Below, in pieces: positions 1 through 7,668 of a DNA stretch of 18,498 bases. The stretch lies in NCBI GenBank assembly GCA_002689905.1, contig NZIN01000048.1, forward strand, positions 1 through 18,498, given 5' to 3'. A program made the position numbers and the translations under genes. The stretch is from Rickettsiales bacterium (GTDB taxonomy: Bacteria > Pseudomonadota > Alphaproteobacteria > TMED109). How positions within the stretch are numbered: position 1 is the stretch's first letter; every line of letters starts with the position of its first letter. The notes beneath the pieces are model-generated. The model was not told where the DNA came from. It saw only the letters and a program-made list of their open reading frames with translations, and did no database searches.

Positions 1-353
1 GGTTGGTGGGCGTGGTGGGCTTATCTGACTACGTCGCGTCCAAGCACGCACTGGTAGGTCTTAGTAAATCTGCCGCCCTTGAGCTCGCAAGCCATCAGAT
101 CCGTGTGAACTGTGTGTGCCCCAGTAGCGTGGATACGCCCATGGCAAACGCCGACGGCGGAGAGGATCTCCTCGCAGCAGAAAAACTGCTGGTGCCGCTG
201 GGGCGAATCTGCGCACCAGAGGAGGCCGCCGCGCTCATCCACTTTCTCGGCAGTCCGGAAAGCGCCTTCATTAGTGGGCAAGCCATTATGCTCGACGGCG
301 GCATGAGCGCGGGGACCAGCGCAGCCGCTTTTGATAAGTTGGCGCAACCATGA
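1..353 (+). CDS. Short-chain dehydrogenase/reductase, C-terminal part (cut by window edge)
   Basis: This is the C-terminal portion of a classical SDR-family NAD(P)-dependent oxidoreductase. The reading frame is open to the left edge (first whole codon at position 3), so the N-terminal Rossmann glycine motif lies outside the window. Visible signatures are the catalytic Y-x-x-x-K (YVASK, just after the edge), the following helix with GLSKSAALELA, the strand RVNCVCPSSVDTPM that forms the cofactor and substrate rim, and the C-terminal SGQAIMLDGGMSAG typical of the family. It ends in an ATGA overlap with the next gene, so the two are probably translationally coupled. The substrate cannot be told from sequence. 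The neighbouring dehydrogenase suggests successive oxidation steps of a small hydroxy or keto acid or a sugar derivative. Confidence 0.93.
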   Translation, partial: LVGVVGLSDYVASKHALVGLSKSAALELASHQIRVNCVCPSSVDTPMANADGGEDLLAAEKLLVPLGRICAPEEAAALIHFLGSPESAFISGQAIMLDGGMSAGTSAAAFDKLAQP

Positions 354-1495
354 ATCAGCCGTCACCCACCAGAAAAGAAGACCCCGGCTTTCTGTATTAC
401 GCCATCAAGCAGGTATGGATGGCGGCAGGCGCGGCAGAGGCGCATGCTCACTATGTCTCAGACGCTATTACGTTTGCGCACATTCAGGGCAAACTAAATC
501 AAGGCCTTGGTGTTTACGAGGCAATCGATATTGCACTTGAGATGGGCATCCTCGATATATCAGCCGAGCCTGTGGTGGTCGACGAGGGGCCGGTGTGGGC
601 CACAGTCGATGGCAACAGAAGCTCTGGCTATTGGTGCCTCAACATCATGGCTGATCTGGCCATTGAGAAGGCGCGTGAGCATGGCATTGGTTTAGTCTTC
701 GGTGGTAATCACAACGATGCGGGCAGTTTTGCACGCTACGTTTACAAAGCCTTCGAGCAGGACATGATGGCCATGTCATCAAACAACACAGTGCCACTAG
801 CAGCGCCCTTTGGCGGCATGCTCAACAAGCTATCTTGCGCACCGTTTGACGCCATCAGCCCTGCAGGTGACAAGCCACCTGTCTGGACCAGCGTCGCGCT
901 GGCGGAGTTCTACGACGCGGACGTTTCAGAAGCGGCTATCCACGGCAAACCGCTCGCAGGTAAGTGGCTCATCGATCCCACCACCGGCGAATTGTCAGAT
1001 GACGCCGGCCGATACGCCGAGCCGATTGAAGGCTACGGCAGAGTCTGGGGTTGCAGGGCCGCAGGCCAAATTGAGGAGCCGCGCACCTACGCTCTCAATA
1101 TGTGGAACGAGGCCATGACCGCGATCATCAACCCTCTGGGTATTCCATCCACGGCGCTGCCCTCGGTGGAGGAGATTACCGACCCGGACACTAACAACTC
1201 GGTGCCCTCGGTCGGCGGTAGCTATTACCTCTGCATCAATCCTGCCAAGTTTGGGTCCATTGACGCGGTCAAGGCACGATCAGACGCCTATGTTGATGCG
1301 ATACAAAATTGTCCTCCCAGACCCAGTCAATCTGTTCGGGTTCCCGGATCGGTCGGCTACCAACGATTGATTGAGAATGCCTCCGAGGTAGACGTCTTAA
1401 CGAATCACTGGGATCCATTTTTTGTCGGCATTGCCGGCAAATACGGATTGTCAGAGCAGAAGCTACGCGACGGCTTTCAAGCCGAACGCGGCTGA
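350..1495 (+). CDS. LDH2/malate dehydrogenase-family oxidoreductase, divergent
   Basis: A 381-residue protein of the Ldh_2 family, NAD(P)H-dependent 2-oxo/2-hydroxy acid oxidoreductases such as malate, lactate, ureidoglycolate and diketogulonate dehydrogenases. It is slightly longer than the usual 330-360 aa. The family pattern is visible throughout: an N-terminal helical segment with AGAAEAHAHYVSDAITFAHIQG, a central VFGGNHNDAGSFARYVYKA (matching the family's NHFG-type segment), a NNT...APFGG segment, and a C-terminal SVGGSYYLCINPAKFG (matching the common G..F.a~dp..F pattern). The usual S-H-G motif near residue 55, which carries the catalytic histidine in this family, reads N-Q-G (KLNQGLGVYEA). 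The enzyme may therefore have changed chemistry or lost activity. Its ATG overlaps the stop of the upstream SDR by 4 nt, so they form one transcription unit. Confidence 0.82.
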   Translation: MNQPSPTRKEDPGFLYYAIKQVWMAAGAAEAHAHYVSDAITFAHIQGKLNQGLGVYEAIDIALEMGILDISAEPVVVDEGPVWATVDGNRSSGYWCLNIMADLAIEKAREHGIGLVFGGNHNDAGSFARYVYKAFEQDMMAMSSNNTVPLAAPFGGMLNKLSCAPFDAISPAGDKPPVWTSVALAEFYDADVSEAAIHGKPLAGKWLIDPTTGELSDDAGRYAEPIEGYGRVWGCRAAGQIEEPRTYALNMWNEAMTAIINPLGIPSTALPSVEEITDPDTNNSVPSVGGSYYLCINPAKFGSIDAVKARSDAYVDAIQNCPPRPSQSVRVPGSVGYQRLIENASEVDVLTNHWDPFFVGIAGKYGLSEQKLRDGFQAERG

Positions 1496-1550
1496 CCTCC
1501 CTCGTCACAGACGTATTTCCTGAACCACAGTCTTCGGTGTAGATTATTGG

Positions 1551-1610
1551 GCGTCTACGCGTGTCTTGGTGCGGCCAATCAGCCTTGACATGGTAGAGGT
1601 CGGCGGTTCG
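1551..1610 (+). repeat. tRNA-Val(GAC)-like direct repeat, copy 1 (interrupted)
   Basis: These 60 bases match 18338-18397 with only two mismatches (positions 1556 and 1581). The right half resembles the 3' half of a tRNA: an anticodon loop TTGACAT (1585-1591, anticodon GAC), the 3' stem strand GGTAG, an AGGTC variable loop, and the GGCGG TTCG start of the T arm. The match stops inside the T loop. The missing tail AATCCGCCTGG reappears at 1698-1708, after 87 unrelated bases. The 5' half does not form a proper D arm or acceptor strand, so this is not a working tRNA. It is best explained as a remnant of integration at a tRNA gene or as a dispersed tRNA-derived repeat. Confidence 0.75.
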
Positions 1611-1613
1611 ATC

Positions 1614-1635
1614 AAATGCGACTGCAGGCGCATTT
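1614..1635. repeat. Inverted repeat (7-bp arms) inside the tRNA-like copy
   Basis: AAATGCG (1614-1620) and CGCATTT (1629-1635) are perfect inverted arms around an 8-base spacer. The structure sits at the left end of the 87-bp segment that splits copy 1 of the tRNA-like repeat. There is no T-tract behind it, so it is not a typical terminator. Confidence 0.5.
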
Positions 1636-1818
1636 GGCACCGAACGCCCAATGCGCGAAGCCAGCAGGGACAAAACACGCTCCAGCTTGTTTTGGGTAAT
1701 CCGCCTGGCCCTAAAAACTCTTTAAGTCGCTGTTTTTATTCACCTTTATTTTTATAAATCGTACGTGTGAAGATTCAGTTAAAGCAATCTTGGTACTTTG
1801 ATTTGAAGGAGAAACGAG

Positions 1819-1848
1819 ATGACCGCCAGTAACGCGAATTCGCCATAA
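1819..1848 (+). CDS. Nine-codon mini-ORF with strong RBS (possible leader or gene remnant)
   Basis: ATG at 1819 opens a 9-residue frame (MTASNANSP) ending in TAA at 1846-1848. It is preceded by a near-perfect Shine-Dalgarno (GAAGGAG, 1805-1811) with 7-nt spacing. This is the best ribosome-binding site in the gap, yet it serves almost no protein. It could be a leader peptide upstream of the alpha-glucosidase operon or the 5' stub of a gene lost by deletion. The peptide has no run of a single amino acid that would suggest classical attenuation. Confidence 0.3.
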   Translation: MTASNANSP

Positions 1849-1884
1849 ACAGGTCAGTCATCGCGTCTTCTTTTATGAGCTATC

Positions 1885-1890
1885 TAATAT
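1885..1890 (+). promoter_or_regulatory. Candidate -10 box for the alpha-glucosidase operon
   Basis: TAATAT lies 40 nt upstream of the TTG start at 1930, directly before the palindromic operator candidate at 1893-1907. The same arrangement (TAATAG, then the related palindrome) is found before the TonB-receptor gene on the other strand. No convincing -35 hexamer is seen at the usual spacing. Confidence 0.35.
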
Positions 1891-1892
1891 AA

Positions 1893-1907
1893 AATTGAAT
1901 TTCAATT
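1893..1907. promoter_or_regulatory. Palindromic operator candidate, copy 1
   Basis: AATTGAATTTCAATT is a perfect 15-nt inverted repeat (7-base arms around a central T) placed where RNA polymerase would start transcription of the GH13/acyl-CoA-ligase pair. Thirteen of its 15 bases recur at 15486-15500 in front of the TonB-receptor operon. The likely ligand is the TetR-family regulator encoded at 15706-16428. That assignment is inferred from position only. Confidence 0.5.
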
Positions 1908-1929
1908 CAACTTTTAAGAAGGTATCGAT

Positions 1930-3558
1930 TTGGACGCTTGGTGGCATGGTGCAGTAATCTACTCGGTGTATCCGCGCAGCTTTATGGACTCAAACGGCGA
2001 TGGAATTGGCGACATCCCGGGTCTAATAGCTAAGCTGGACTACATTGCGGCACTTGGTATCGATGCAATCTGGCTCGCACCGGTTTCAACATCCCCAATG
2101 CGTGACTTCGGCTACGACGTTTCGAACTTTACGGACATCGACCCGTCCTTTGGGGATCTCGACGACTTCGACGCACTGCTGGCACGGGCCCACGATCTCG
2201 ACATCAAGATCATACTGGACCAAGTGTATTCTCATACGTCATCCGATCACCCGTGGTTTCGAGAAAGCCGTGCAGATCGCAACAGTGCCAGGGCAGATTG
2301 GTATGTGTGGGCTGACCCGAAGCCCGATGGCAGCCCTCCCAACAATTGGCTCGCCGTTTTCGGCGGCTCTGCATGGGCTTGGGATTCGGGCAGGGCGCAG
2401 TACTACCTTCACAATTTTCTAATCGAACAGCCGGACCTTAATATGCACAACGAAGATGTGCAGGCCGAGATTCTAAAAGCAATGCAGTTTTGGCTCGAGC
2501 GTGGTGTTGACGGCTTTCGCCTCGACTCGCCGAATTTCTTTATGCACGATCCACTACTGCGTGACAATCCACCTGCGAAGGTAGAACGACCGGTGAAGGC
2601 CTACCAGATGCAGGATCATATCTATGACCGGGGTCGACCCGAGAATATGGCGTTTATCGCTCAGTTGCGTGCTCTCTCCGACCGCTATGACAAACGTCTG
2701 CTGCTGGCCGAATTAAGCGACGAACGGCCCTTTGAAGCAATGAAGGAATACACTGGCCACAATGACACCTTTCACACCGGCTACAACTACTTGCTGCTAG
2801 GCGCGGAGTTTGATGCCGCAAGAATACGCGCGAGCGTGGAGAAGATGTTCAATACCCTGGGCCCGGACGCCTGGCCGACATGGGCTTTCTCGACTCATGA
2901 CGTGGTTCGCGTGGCGTCGCGTTGGACCCCAAAGGGATTGCCTGGTCAATGGACGCAGACCCTTCTGGCGTTTTTGACTTCGCTGCGCGGCCCAGTGCTT
3001 CTCTATCAGGGGGAAGAACTTGGCCTAACACAAACAGAAATGACTAAAAACGAAGTTCAGGATCCGGAAGGAAAAGCGTTCTGGCCGCTGCGGAAAGGAC
3101 GCGACGGTGAGCGCACGCCAATGCCCTGGCAAAAAAATAGCCCCCATGCAGGCTTCACGACAGGAACGCCATGGTTACGAGCCGACCCTGCCCATCGGGT
3201 TCTCGCGGTTGATGTCCAATCGCAAGATGACCAATCGATGCTAAGTTTCGCTCGCAACTGGCTGGGGTGGCGCGAACGCCACCCCGCGTTGGTTAAAGGT
3301 TCGACCAAATTCTGCGACTCACCAGAGGGCACGTTGTGTATCGTCAGGGAGGTAGCGAGCGAACGCTGCTACGTATTCGTTAATCTGAGCGATACTCACA
3401 TCTCCATGCCACAACCTTTCGCAGGCGAAGCAAGTGACGTCTTTGCGTTTGGCGGTGCGTTAGAAAGCGGGAGCGTGCATCTGCCTGCCGGAGCAGGCAT
3501 TGCCGTTGTCGCGCCCTGTGTTGCCGATTTTGGTCCTCAATACAGCTCAGCATATTGA
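1930..3558 (+). CDS. GH13 alpha-glucosidase (oligo-1,6-/alpha-glucosidase type)
   Basis: A 542-residue, apparently cytoplasmic exo-acting alpha-glucosidase of family GH13 (resembling subfamily 23), which releases glucose from alpha-glucosides. Visible family regions are WWHGAVIYSVYPRSF at the N-terminus, the calcium-type loop DSNGDGIGD (20-28), the first conserved region DQVYSH (97-102), the nucleophile region GFRLD (nucleophile D199), the acid/base region LLAELSDE (E261), and the last region FSTHDVVR (D324). The usual Asn of the NHD motif is Thr here. The start is TTG at 1930, chosen because AGAAGG lies 7 nt upstream and the N-terminus then matches the family; no suitable ATG exists nearby. 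It has no signal peptide. The acyl-CoA ligase follows after 24 nt, so the two are co-transcribed, probably under the operator at 1893. Confidence 0.93.
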   Translation: MDAWWHGAVIYSVYPRSFMDSNGDGIGDIPGLIAKLDYIAALGIDAIWLAPVSTSPMRDFGYDVSNFTDIDPSFGDLDDFDALLARAHDLDIKIILDQVYSHTSSDHPWFRESRADRNSARADWYVWADPKPDGSPPNNWLAVFGGSAWAWDSGRAQYYLHNFLIEQPDLNMHNEDVQAEILKAMQFWLERGVDGFRLDSPNFFMHDPLLRDNPPAKVERPVKAYQMQDHIYDRGRPENMAFIAQLRALSDRYDKRLLLAELSDERPFEAMKEYTGHNDTFHTGYNYLLLGAEFDAARIRASVEKMFNTLGPDAWPTWAFSTHDVVRVASRWTPKGLPGQWTQTLLAFLTSLRGPVLLYQGEELGLTQTEMTKNEVQDPEGKAFWPLRKGRDGERTPMPWQKNSPHAGFTTGTPWLRADPAHRVLAVDVQSQDDQSMLSFARNWLGWRERHPALVKGSTKFCDSPEGTLCIVREVASERCYVFVNLSDTHISMPQPFAGEASDVFAFGGALESGSVHLPAGAGIAVVAPCVADFGPQYSSAY

Positions 3559-3582
3559 TAGAACATAAAAAGGGGGACTTTC

Positions 3583-5214
3583 GTGAACTCCAGAAACGGA
3601 ACCTTTAGCACTGACGAAAATGGCGACGGAAAGTTTCAACTAAGGCGAGTAAGCGACTTTGTCGCTGGCTTTGCTGCGGCCTCGCCGGATGCCGAGGCGC
3701 TCGTTGCCGGCGAACAGCGAATCACCTACGCACAATTACAGGCCCGGGTCGATGCGCTGGCTAGAGCATTGCTGGCCTCCGGCGTGAAGAAGGGCGACAC
3801 GGTTGCCACACTCATCACACCACATCCGGACTTCGTAGTTGCCTTTCTTGCAACAGCATGTATTGGCGGAGTCTGGCTTGGTCTGAATCCGCGTTATCAA
3901 ACTGAGGAACTCAAGTACGTTGTCAGCGATGCCAAGCCGGTCGTTTTGCTGGCCAGAACCCGGGTTTCGGACCGAGACTATTTCAAAGAAATCGCGGTAA
4001 TGACGGCTGCCGCTCCATCAATACAGCATGTGATTGCTCTGAACGACGGACCGCAGCCGCCTGGTTCACTTCCCTATCACGAATTTATGGAACGCGGTCA
4101 ATCGATTACTTCGGCGAGACTGGAGGACGTACGCGAGAACTGTGGCGGGCGCGACCCGTGCTTACTGGTTTACACATCCGGATCTACCGGCAAACCCAAA
4201 GGCGCCCTTCTTCATCACGACGGTATTGTGGCATTTTGCCAAGCTCAGAATAACGCCTGGCCTGTCCCTCGGCAACGTGTACTCAACTACTTTCCGATCA
4301 ATCACGTCGGCTCTGTAATTGACGTATCTTGCCCTACTCTGGCGTGTGGTGGTTGCATCGTATTTATGGAGAAGTTCGAGCCTGGAGAGTCAATGGCGCT
4401 GATAGAGCACGAACGGATCAGCGTATGGCTCTCGGTACCGAGTACCTTCCAAATGCAGCTCGCATTACCGAACTTCGAATCGTACGACCTGTCTTCAGTA
4501 CGGCTAATCGTTTGGGAGGGCGCGGCGATGCCACGCGATGCCATCCGCCGCTTGCGAGAAATCTGTCCGAATCTCGCCAGCAACTACGGAATGACGGAGA
4601 CCACGAGTGCAGTAACAATCATTCATCCCACCGACGATATCGAGTTATTGGCGGATACGGTTGGTGTGCCGTTCGAGGGTGTCGAAGTGCGGTTAATTGG
4701 TGAGGACGGTAATGTCGTGGCGCCGGGCAAGACTGGCGAAATACAAGCACGGTCCCGGTACAACATGCTTGGCTATCTCAACCGGGCGAGTGAAACCCGC
4801 GAAACCCTTTTGACGGGCGGCTGGCTGCGTACCGGCGACCTCGCCATTGAGCGCGAGGACGGTTACCTCAAACTTGTTGGACGGCTGAAGGAAATGTTCA
4901 AGTCTGGCGGATACAATGTTTATCCGCGCGAAGTAGAAAACGCAATTGAATCCCACCCGAACGTTGTCACAGTCGCCGTCGTCAGCCGGCCTGACGACAT
5001 CTGGCAGGAAGTCGGGATTGCGTATATTACGCTTCGGCGAGCGATGGAGTTAGATGATATCCGGGACCACTGCGGCAAGCTACTTGCGAACTACAAAATC
5101 CCCAAAGCGTTCGTAGTCTGCGAAGCATTGCCGTTGCTACCCATTGGCAAAGTCGACAAAGTGGCCCTGCGAGAACATGCGTCAAAGGGCACAGCGGAGC
5201 CGCCAAATTTTTAG
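3583..5214 (+). CDS. AMP-dependent acyl-CoA synthetase/ligase (ANL superfamily)
   Basis: A 543-residue adenylate-forming enzyme that should activate a carboxylic acid to its acyl-AMP and then its CoA thioester. Diagnostic motifs in order are the P-loop-like YTSGSTGKPKG (about residue 196), FPINHVGS (about 235), SNYGMTETT (about 330), GWLRTGDLA (about 410), the hinge region KEMFKSGGYNVYPREVE (about 438), and a C-terminal PIGKVDK with the catalytic lysine near residue 523. The start is GTG at 3583, with GGGGGA about 6 nt upstream. It is 24 nt behind the alpha-glucosidase, so it is the second gene of that operon. The acid substrate cannot be named; medium/long-chain fatty acids or aryl acids are both possible. 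If the shared operator is real, it may feed an acyl group released by the peptide-degrading operon into beta-oxidation. Confidence 0.93.
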   Translation: MNSRNGTFSTDENGDGKFQLRRVSDFVAGFAAASPDAEALVAGEQRITYAQLQARVDALARALLASGVKKGDTVATLITPHPDFVVAFLATACIGGVWLGLNPRYQTEELKYVVSDAKPVVLLARTRVSDRDYFKEIAVMTAAAPSIQHVIALNDGPQPPGSLPYHEFMERGQSITSARLEDVRENCGGRDPCLLVYTSGSTGKPKGALLHHDGIVAFCQAQNNAWPVPRQRVLNYFPINHVGSVIDVSCPTLACGGCIVFMEKFEPGESMALIEHERISVWLSVPSTFQMQLALPNFESYDLSSVRLIVWEGAAMPRDAIRRLREICPNLASNYGMTETTSAVTIIHPTDDIELLADTVGVPFEGVEVRLIGEDGNVVAPGKTGEIQARSRYNMLGYLNRASETRETLLTGGWLRTGDLAIEREDGYLKLVGRLKEMFKSGGYNVYPREVENAIESHPNVVTVAVVSRPDDIWQEVGIAYITLRRAMELDDIRDHCGKLLANYKIPKAFVVCEALPLLPIGKVDKVALREHASKGTAEPPNF

Positions 5215-5226
5215 CTCTCACGACTC

Positions 5227-5718
5227 CTACAATCTGTTACAGAAAAATTCACCGCCTTTCATGATCATCGGGAAGTTCTCGTGCGGCTCGATCATAAGGT
5301 AACGCCTCTCGTCATAACCAATATGGTGAATGACATAGTCACAACCTATATCTTAGAGATACCTCGCGCTTGCGGCCTTGACGACTTCCAGAATGCTCGA
5401 TTCATGGGCACACGCCATGTCGAAATGCGCTGACTACCGTTTTCGGACCGGATTACCACGTTTCTGGCGAGAGGGCATTCCGCGTGTCAAGTCAGCGAAA
5501 AAGGGTGGCCGATGCATTGCACTCGCCATTTCGTCCAAAGCCATAGGCAAAAGCTCCGCCTGCCGCAGGAATTGAAACCTCAACGTATGTTCGCCACGAT
5601 CTGAATAACGCCGGCGCAACGAGAGTTCCGGGTTCGCATCGTGATGGGCCAGTATTGGGCTACGCAGCAGCGTGAGACCTATTCCGTGCGGCTCAACGTG
5701 TAAAGAAAATGTATCAGG
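5227..5718 (-). pseudogene. Decayed 3' part of the GH38 mannosidase gene plus unassigned remnant
   Basis: This stretch continues in the same frame as the GH38 gene beyond its TGA (5719-5721). The first 94 codons read like the GH38 C-terminal domain: PHGIGLTLLRSPILAHHD, then RGEHTLRFQFL, then ALDEMASAMHRPP, all segments expected in family members of about 800 aa. Further in-frame stops are TAG at 5434-5436 and TAA at 5353-5355. The frame finally ends at TAG 5227-5229, only 13 nt from the convergent acyl-CoA ligase. The last part (HFDMACAHESSILEVVKAA, then GCDYVIHHIGYDERR) no longer looks like GH38. It faintly recalls hexulose-phosphate-synthase-type proteins, so it may be a second gene remnant fused by deletion. 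Confidence 0.7.
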
Positions 5719-7632
5719 TCAGACGACTGCCTGATCTCGGCCGTCCTTCAATCGCAATCGAACCCAGTCTCTCAGAGGGTACTCACGTTCATTAATTGGA
5801 CGTTCAATACATCCGCCCATCGTACCGTCGACTCGTGCCATGACTTCAGATGGTGTAGGCCAGCTCAACATCAACAACTTGTGTTGTTCATTCCAGTCGA
5901 TGTCCAATCGAAGTTCGATGTACGGCGTGGCAGCATAGACGCGCCACTCTGCACGAACGGTACTTTGCCCAATATTGCCGGTCAACATGCAGCTGCTCAT
6001 GAGCGAACCACGATCCGATACCAGCACCGACGACCATGTCGCCAACTCGTGAAAGCCAGATGCGTAGCAATCAAGCCCGTGCGACCAGGTGTCGCTATGG
6101 TCGTCACAAAGCATCAGTTTCGGGGCGGGGATCGAAGACTCTGTCGAACCAAATGACAATCGCCTTACGCCGCTATCCTCATAATGCACGGCAATACCGG
6201 CAACGTTGGTTAGCCGGTCGGTAGTCACCGAAGCCGGGTCGGTAACAGCAGCCTCAGGCGGACGATCACGATCAACTCTGATTACACGTAACTCATCCGG
6301 TGCCATCCGTACGTTAATCAGGATGCGATCAATCGGAACACCGTTTACTTCCCCGTCGATTAACTGGCAGTCAACTAGTGAACCATCCGCTTCTCGCAGA
6401 GACCAGGTTTCCTGCCAACGATGGAATTCGAACCACGGCTCGATCTCGATAAAGCCTTCGAACGTGTATGGCGAGGCATTGAACAGGGCAATACGCTGAA
6501 GCGGATCATCTCCCAATTGCTGCAGCATTAGGCGCCGAAAAGCATAGGCGCACTGTCGCTCCGCTTCGGCGGCGGCCCCGCCCAGATCAGCATGCACATA
6601 ACTGTAGGCAGTCGGTGCGCAGGCTCCGCCTATCGTGTCGTGAAACTGCTGAAAGCACAAAGCTCGCCACGCCTCATTGCGGCGACCGGTGCTCTCCGCT
6701 GGCGGCGCCGGATCCAGAGAGGCAAGGCGTTCGCTTTGCAAAACAAGATGCTCGGTGCGGCGAAACGAGCGTTTAAGCCGACCCTCCACGCTATAGCAGC
6801 CTATCGCATGATATTGCAGCTCGCCATCGACGACCGGTAGGTTTACGACTTGATCTGAAATTGCTTCAAAGAACCTTGTCGGCGTCGAGAACACGAGTTG
6901 CGCTCCGTCGACCGCGTTTTCATGAGCACGACACCATTCGATTATCGCCTCCGTCGATCCACCGCCGTGATCGCCGACGCCCACGAAACACATCGTGTGA
7001 AACACTCCCGACGGCAGGTCATTCAATGAAGCCGCGACATGTTCCAACGTCACGCCTCTGGGCGAGCTGTAGGATCCGGCGATGCGGAAGGTGACGACTT
7101 CCTTCCCGGTGGCAGGATCGCGCCATCGAAAAATTCGCTTCGGTATCGCCATTTCATGCTCTTGCGGGCGCATCATCACATAGGAAGTTTGACCGACATC
7201 TCGCATCAAAGTAGGCAGTGCCGACGCGTGCCCGAAACTGTCCACATTCATTGCTACCGTTGGCGTACATCCGAACCGGCTATTCAAATACCCCAGGCCA
7301 AGCTGGATGTTTCGGGTTACTGACTCCGCCAGTGGAAAATTGCAATCCGGTTGCACATACCAACCACCCGAGAGGTCCCAGCGGCTCGATTGAATGTTTG
7401 CGCGGATGCGCGAAAACGTTTCTGGGTCAGTGCGCTCTACTTGTTCGAGCACCCACGCATCGCCCATATTAAAGGTCAGGTCATTATGGCGATCAAGCAG
7501 GTTGCAAGCCGTGTGACAAGTGGCAATTGCCTCGTCCAGGCCGGCAGTCCAGGGCCACAGCCAAATCGGATCCAGATGCGCATGAGGGATCAGGTGAATC
7601 GTGTACTTCGATTCAGGCAGGCGCTTACTCAT
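5719..7632 (-). pseudogene. GH38 alpha-mannosidase, truncated by an in-frame TGA
   Basis: The open part encodes 637 residues of a family-38 alpha-mannosidase, a zinc-dependent retaining enzyme. Visible elements are the N-terminal zinc motif HAHLD (17-21), GGWYVQPDCN (89-98), NVDSFGH with the nucleophile/zinc Asp131, GVGDHGGGST (218-227), and QFHDTIGGAC in the three-helix region. Relatives run on for 150-250 more residues; here a TGA (5719-5721) cuts the beta-rich C-terminal domain, whose sequence continues downstream in the same frame (5227-5718). There is no signal peptide. The ATG lies 36 nt behind the MlrC-like gene's stop, making it the last gene of the minus-strand operon. The catalytic domain is intact, so residual activity is possible, but loss of the C-terminal domain argues for a gene in decay. 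A sequencing error at the TGA is possible but would not explain the later stops. Confidence 0.85.
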
Positions 7633-7668
7633 GGACTCGCCCCGGCAAACCGGCTGCCTGCAAAGAAT

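Larger units (their letters stand above)
1496..1929. other. Gene-poor gap with tRNA-like repeat, mini-ORF and promoter/operator
   Basis: No long coding region is supported here. The gap holds three things listed separately: a tRNA-Val-like repeat (1551-1610, with its tail displaced to 1698-1708), a tiny ORF with a strong ribosome-binding site (1819-1848), and an AT-rich promoter/operator segment just before the alpha-glucosidase (1885-1910). I see no strong rho-independent terminator behind the dehydrogenase that ends at 1495. Confidence 0.7.

Noticed and set aside
1269..1673. Minus-strand ORF of 134 codons sharing RTADLYHVKADWPHQDTR with a second ORF at 18164-18451
   Set aside because: The shared peptide is simply the antisense reading of the tRNA-like repeat; short ORFs opposite tRNA sequences are a known annotation artefact. 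The rest of both ORFs is unrelated and partly antisense to the dehydrogenase.
5233..5249. Small hairpin followed by A-rich bases behind the acyl-CoA ligase, considered as a terminator
   Set aside because: The stem is only four base pairs with a three-base loop and lacks a T-tract on the plus strand.
5719..5721. TGA in the mannosidase read as selenocysteine
   Set aside because: Two further stops of other types follow in the same frame, and no GH38 enzyme is known to me to use selenocysteine. Gene decay is simpler.
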